This document shows positions 5,496-7,475 of a stretch of 7,475 nucleotides of DNA, piece by piece. Both the position numbers and the translations under genes were made by a program. The DNA comes from Wolinella sp052173415. Lineage in GTDB: Bacteria > Campylobacterota > Campylobacteria > Campylobacterales > Helicobacteraceae. The DNA lies in contig JBQMYQ010000054.1 in NCBI GenBank assembly GCA_052173415.1, positions 1-7,475 on the forward strand, written 5' to 3'. The number at the start of each line of letters is the position of its first letter. Within the stretch, counting starts at the first letter, position 1. Under the pieces are notes generated by a model. That model was not told where the DNA came from. It worked only from the letters and a program-made list of their open reading frames with translations, and did not search any database.

Positions 5496-5657
5496 TCATT
5501 TTACTTCTTGCTTAATATCGTTGATAATTAGGTTGATAATATATTGCGTGGTGTTAATCCCGATTGCATCAGCCTTTTTTTGCAGTGCCTCTTTGAGCTT
5601 CGGGCTCATAGTGAGCATAATCCGCTCTGCGCCTTTCTCTCTCTCCTCATTTGCCAT
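5496..5657 (-). CDS. Ribbon-helix-helix (Arc/CopG-like) regulator
   Basis: The ATG at 5657, preceded by AAAAAGGAG, gives 53 residues; an earlier in-frame ATG at 5726 lies in the repeated leader and has no good site. The product fits the fold: a strand (ERIMLTM), helix A (SPKLKEALQKKADAIG) and helix B (NTTQYIINLIINDIK). Such proteins bind operators as dimers of dimers and act as copy-number, partner-antitoxin or phage regulators. No toxin-like partner adjoins it. A possible terminator/attenuator follows its stop. Confidence 0.8.
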   Translation of the reverse strand: MANEEREKGAERIMLTMSPKLKEALQKKADAIGINTTQYIINLIINDIKQEVK

Positions 5658-5702
5658 CTTTACGACTCCTTTTTGTAAAACCCAAATTCTACTTTTTAAC
5701 TC

Positions 5703-5750
5703 TTTAAACCACTCCACAAAGCCCACAAAGTGAGCTCTAAGAAATGGTTA
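5703..5750 (-). repeat. Leader repeat, copy B (before the ribbon-helix-helix gene)
   Basis: TTTAAACCACTCC, AAAGCCCAC, TGAGCT and GGTTA occur in the same order and spacing as in copy A at 4658-4704. It lies 46 bases upstream of the gene start, again in an untranslated leader. Confidence 0.7.
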
Positions 5751-5972
5751 GCCAAGTGTCTTCAGCTCGACACCACCTACTTGTATTGCGCCCTATCTCA
5801 TCTCGCGGGGTCGCTGTCGATTCCTTACGGGTAACCGTGCAAGTATGGCTATCTTGCAAGCCCATCCCCGACCTTGACGTAGTGGGGCACGACGCTTTTT
5901 TAAGAGTGTGATAGGGTAGCACTTCCACCCTCTCAATCCCTCGATGAGAGATTGAGACGATAGAGAGCGGGA
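5737..5972 (-). other. Structured non-coding stretch between two regulators
   Basis: This 236-base stretch is richer in GC than its surroundings, and its open frame on the minus strand encodes a low-quality product rich in T, S, C and R that I do not accept as a protein. It is full of small stems: GTGTC/GACAC (5756-5773), ACGG-GTAA-CCGT (5827-5838), GCAAG/CTTGC (about 5839-5860), CCCC/GGGG (about 5865-5886), CTCAATC/GATTGAG (about 5932-5957) and GCGGGAT/ATCCCGC (5967-5981). It may be a leader RNA, a separate small RNA or a replication origin. Confidence 0.45.
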
Positions 5973-5981
5973 TTATCCCGC
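5967..5981. promoter_or_regulatory. 7-bp palindrome at the end of the 80-residue gene
   Basis: GCGGGAT and ATCCCGC are separated by one base and overlap the stop codon of the 80-residue gene. There is no T-run on the downstream side, so an operator or RNA-processing hairpin fits better than a terminator. Confidence 0.4.
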
Positions 5982-6215
5982 TATTTGTTCGCTCTCTCGC
6001 CTCTCTTTTGAGGGTTTTACATATCCAAGCTCTCTAAGTCTCAAAAAAGCTTGTCTCGCTTTGCTGTCACTTTTAAAGCTAAAGCTCTTTTTGAATTTCA
6101 GAGAATCAAACACGGGACGCGAGATATTTTCCTCCCTTAAAAAGCTTGCCACACTCCCATACTCCAAGCTGATTGCGTCCATATCCACAAAAAGCACGCC
6201 GTTTTCTCTAACCAT
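5973..6215 (-). CDS. Small putative DNA-binding protein opposite the repressor
   Basis: The 80-residue product starts at an ATG preceded by AAAAGGAGAG. After MVRENGVLFVDMDAI it has SLEYGSVASFLREENISRPVFDSLKF (about residues 16-41), which reads like a degenerate helix-turn-helix, then KSFSFKSDSKARQAFLRLRELGYVKPSKE with many basic residues. Divergent placement against a CI-type repressor is where Cro, Cox or antirepressor proteins sit in temperate phages. That role is inferred from position; I recognise no exact family. Confidence 0.7.
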   Translation of the reverse strand: MVRENGVLFVDMDAISLEYGSVASFLREENISRPVFDSLKFKKSFSFKSDSKARQAFLRLRELGYVKPSKERRESEQIAG

Positions 6216-6262
6216 GCCTCTTTCTCTCCTTTTGATGAATTTTTGATAAAATGGCTAACGTC

Positions 6263-6281
6263 TATCGAATATTTGTCGATA
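6263..6281. promoter_or_regulatory. Putative repressor operator
   Basis: TATCGAATATTTGTCGATA has 6-bp inverted arms (TATCGA/TCGATA) with a 7-base spacer. It overlaps the likely -35 of the plus-strand repressor promoter and lies downstream of the minus-strand start, the right place for a CI-type operator. Confidence 0.5.
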
Positions 6282-6302
6282 TGTTTTTAATGAGCGTATG
6301 AT
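6273..6302 (+). promoter_or_regulatory. Probable repressor promoter, overlapping the divergent one
   Basis: On the plus strand TATGAT (6297-6302) is preceded by a weak -35 TTGTCG (6273-6278) at 18 bases. Both promoters share the same -10 bases on opposite strands, so they should compete. Confidence 0.45.
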
Positions 6303-6326
6303 ACACTATTTTTTAAGCGGTGTCAA
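6298..6326 (-). promoter_or_regulatory. Early minus-strand promoter
   Basis: On the minus strand -35 TTGACA (6321-6326), a 17-base spacer and -10 TATCAT (6298-6303) are close to consensus. It would drive the 80-residue gene and perhaps the genes after it. Confidence 0.7.
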
Positions 6327-6355
6327 GAGCTCATTTCCAAAAAAGGTGTTTTTCA

Positions 6356-6781
6356 ATGAAAGAGAGTGAAAAGATATTGGCACGCATGAGATTGCTGGCG
6401 GGAGTGAAGACTGATAAGGAGCTTGCTGAATTATTTGATATTAATTACAGGACACTTGATAATTGGAGAACTAGGGGCGGGATTCCCAAAAAGCGGATTG
6501 AAGCCATCTCAAAAAGGTTAGGAGTTCCCCCGAGTCTCTTGACAAAAGACGGAATAGCTAACTCAATTAACATAATGACAACGATTAACGGGTCAAGAAA
6601 TAGCTACAACAACAACATCGCCATCAACGGCACCGAGCGTCCTGCCAGCTCTCAGAGCCACGACGAGGAGCTTTTGGCGCGATTTTGTGAATTGTATAGA
6701 AACTACCGCACTCCAAAGATGGAGCAGTCTTTGCTCGAGCTTATAGAGAAGCTCGAAGCGGTTAGGCAAGCCACAGAGTAA
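6356..6781 (+). CDS. CI-type phage repressor without a cleavage domain
   Basis: The ATG at 6356 follows AAAAAAGG by nine bases; a GTG at 6320 would overlap the divergent -35 and is rejected. The 141-residue product has a phage CI N-terminal helix-turn-helix domain (about 1-65: ILARMRLLAGVKTDKELAELF, INYRTLDNWRTRGGIP, RIEAISKRLGVPPSLL). A polar linker with Ile-Asn-Gly steps follows (about 70-100), then an amphipathic helical C-terminus (103-138) that probably oligomerises. There is no S24 peptidase domain, so RecA-induced self-cleavage is not expected, and induction probably needs an antirepressor or another signal. It is the only element gene on the plus strand. Confidence 0.85.
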   Translation: MKESEKILARMRLLAGVKTDKELAELFDINYRTLDNWRTRGGIPKKRIEAISKRLGVPPSLLTKDGIANSINIMTTINGSRNSYNNNIAINGTERPASSQSHDEELLARFCELYRNYRTPKMEQSLLELIEKLEAVRQATE

Positions 6782-6788
6782 GCGAGAG

Positions 6789-6820
6789 AAGCGCGCTATA
6801 AGTGAGTTTCACGCGCGCTT
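6789..6820. terminator. Hairpin between the convergent repressor and micro-protein genes
   Basis: AAGCGCGC (6789-6796) pairs with GCGCGCTT (6813-6820), and an inner GTGA/TCAC stem (6802-6805 with 6809-6812) extends it. It lies just after the repressor stop and over the stop of the last micro-ORF, as expected of a bidirectional terminator. The T-tracts after it are weak. Confidence 0.55.
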
Positions 6821-6910
6821 ATGCTTGCTTTGGATTGTTTTATAAAGCCTAAAAAGCATGAAGCAAAAGAGCCCTACCGTAAAAGCAAGGATAAGATTTC
6901 CGCCACTCAT
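6809..6910 (-). CDS. Membrane micro-protein, 33 residues
   Basis: The product MSGGNLILAF... has one transmembrane span (about 5-21) and a strongly basic tail ending QSKHKRA. It starts five bases after the stop of the preceding gene and has only a weak ribosome site, so it is probably translated by coupling. It resembles the 32-residue protein at 1706-1804. It is the last gene of the array before the terminator hairpin. Confidence 0.62.
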   Translation of the reverse strand: MSGGNLILAFTVGLFCFMLFRLYKTIQSKHKRA

Positions 6911-6914
6911 ATTA

Positions 6915-7022
6915 CTATTTTACCCGTGCGCCCTTACTCTTTTTGTAGAGCTTAAACGCCATATAAGCGCATAGCCCCAGCGTGATAATGGTAAAGAGAT
7001 ATTGTCCGTATAGGTTACTCAT
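6915..7022 (-). CDS. Membrane micro-protein, 35 residues
   Basis: The product begins MSNLYGQYLFTIITLG, spans the membrane at about 8-23 and ends KLYKKSKGARVK. Its ATG overlaps the end of the preceding gene by eight bases, with AAGGAG upstream. It has no counterpart in the left-hand micro-ORF pair. Function is unknown. Confidence 0.68.
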   Translation of the reverse strand: MSNLYGQYLFTIITLGLCAYMAFKLYKKSKGARVK

Positions 7023-7191
7023 CTGCTTCTCCTTGTTTTAAACTTGCTTGTTCAAGCCTGATTGCCGAATACATGATAAACGTGCTCCCTGCGGTAATTA
7101 TCATAGGCATAAGCGTAAAATCCCCATTTAAAAGCGCGTAAGTGCCATTGACAAATAGCCCCAGTCCGATGTTTTTAATTAGCTCATTCAC
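7015..7191 (-). CDS. Membrane micro-protein, 58 residues, LGLFVNG family
   Basis: A GTG start at 7191 follows AGGA near the previous stop. The product has the motif LGLFVNGTY (about residues 10-18), a hydrophobic stretch (about 27-44) and a polar C-terminus. It is a paralogue of the 51-residue protein at 1808-1963. It lacks the basic tail of the other array members and carries two hydrophobic patches, so it may span the membrane differently. Confidence 0.7.
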   Translation of the reverse strand: MNELIKNIGLGLFVNGTYALLNGDFTLMPMIITAGSTFIMYSAIRLEQASLKQGEADE

Positions 7192-7200
7192 GCCACAGTC

Positions 7201-7308
7201 CTATTTTTCAAGCCTACGCTTGCTCTTTTTGGCGTCTTTGTAGATAAAATAGAGGGCAATATGCCCTAAAAAGACCACTCCTAAGACCACGTAGACAACA
7301 GGTTCCAT
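7201..7308 (-). CDS. Membrane micro-protein, 35 residues
   Basis: The product begins MEPVVYVVLGVVFLG, with a transmembrane span at about 4-23 and a very basic tail (KDAKKSKRRLEK). An acidic residue at the N-terminus and a lysine-rich C-terminus are the layout of filamentous-phage coat proteins, where the basic end contacts DNA. It lacks a signal peptide, unlike most major coat proteins. The ribosome site is weak (AGAGG, about 14 bases upstream). Confidence 0.65.
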   Translation of the reverse strand: MEPVVYVVLGVVFLGHIALYFIYKDAKKSKRRLEK

Positions 7309-7325
7309 CTATTTTAGGCTCGCCT

Positions 7326-7421
7326 CTACTCCGTCTTTTTCTTCGGCTCTCTTGTGATATAGAGCGCAAATACAGTCAAAAACGCCACTGAAACCCCTGC
7401 ATAAATCGCCGCTAGCTCCAT
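7326..7421 (-). CDS. Membrane micro-protein, 31 residues
   Basis: The product begins MELAAIYAGVSVAFLTV, spans the membrane at about 4-22 and ends TREPKKKTE. AAGGAGG lies six to seven bases before the ATG, inside the last codons of the upstream gene. Its size and layout match the minor filamentous-phage proteins of about 30 residues, but this is likeness of type, not shown homology. Confidence 0.7.
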   Translation of the reverse strand: MELAAIYAGVSVAFLTVFALYITREPKKKTE

Positions 7422-7475
7422 TTATTCCTCCTTGTTTTTTGTCAAAAGTGCAACAAAAATCAGCAAATAAACACC
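7422..7475 (-). CDS. Membrane micro-protein, C-terminal part (cut by window edge)
   Basis: Only the last 17 residues are visible: a hydrophobic run, GVYLLIFVALL, and the charged end TKNKEE. The stop abuts the next start, and its last codons hold the ribosome site of the next gene. The array therefore continues beyond the window. Its start and length cannot be seen. Confidence 0.55.
   Translation of the reverse strand, partial: GVYLLIFVALLTKNKEE

Larger units (their letters stand above)
432..7475. mobile_element. Integrated phage-like element, left part
   Basis: The block begins at the interrupted hcp-like gene and holds two tyrosine integrases, an excisionase-like protein, a replication protein, several small DNA-binding regulators, a CI-type repressor and an array of membrane micro-proteins. 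All but the repressor are on the minus strand. This is the content of a temperate phage or phage satellite. The right end lies outside the window. The duplicated integrase and duplicated micro-ORFs suggest that two related elements may be fused or in tandem. The virus type is undetermined: inovirus-like or a tailless membrane-containing phage are the main candidates, a satellite the alternative. Confidence 0.7.

Noticed and set aside
5737..5928. Minus-strand open frame of 63 codons
   Set aside because: The product has no domain-like pattern and the stretch is full of short inverted repeats. Structured non-coding DNA explains it better.
6320..6355. Longer N-terminus of the repressor from GTG 6320
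   Set aside because: It would overlap the divergent -35 box and has no ribosome site. The ATG at 6356 has one and begins the conserved domain.

Overview
The window looks like DNA from a Campylobacterota bacterium of the Helicobacter/Wolinella type. This rests on a short secreted Cys-rich Sel1-repeat protein of the Hcp type at the left edge and a 10-G homopolymer just upstream of it, a typical phase-variation feature in that group. The assignment is an inference; no rRNA or housekeeping gene is present to fix it.

Layout. Bases 1-431 are probably the old host chromosome: a G-tract, then an hcp-like gene cut off after about 112 codons. From about 432 to the right edge the DNA is an integrated mobile element, probably a prophage or phage satellite, and almost everything is read on the minus strand. 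From left to right it holds: tyrosine integrase 1, whose frame runs out of the element into the host gene; three copies of an 18-bp repeat; two micro-ORFs for single-pass membrane proteins; a small excisionase-like protein, tyrosine integrase 2 and an unknown 129-residue protein, joined by ATGA overlaps; a replication-initiation/helicase-loader-type protein; an XRE-like regulator; a ribbon-helix-helix regulator; two long, structured non-coding stretches; a small DNA-binding-like protein; and a divergent plus-strand CI-type repressor. The right end (6809-7475) is an unbroken minus-strand run of at least six tiny membrane proteins, mostly 31-58 residues, continuing past the edge.

How it may work together (inference). 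The CI-type repressor and the 80-residue protein face each other across a promoter/operator region, giving a lysogeny-type switch. The minus-strand side would lead to the two small regulators, the replication gene with its own promoter and 200-nt leader, and the orf129-int2-xis excision operon. The membrane micro-proteins resemble in size and topology the coat and minor virion proteins of filamentous phages (Inoviridae) or the small membrane proteins of tailless membrane-containing phages. No Zot-like ATPase, HUH replication protein or major capsid gene is inside the window, so the virus type stays open.

The most notable observation is that the two micro-ORFs between xis and int1 (1706-1963) are diverged relatives of two in the right-hand array: both larger proteins contain LGLFVNG[ST]Y. 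This suggests a conserved micro-protein module present twice, either from two tandem elements of one family or from an internal rearrangement that also brought in the second integrase. The second notable feature is a ~47-nt sequence repeated in the leaders of the replication gene and of the ribbon-helix-helix gene.
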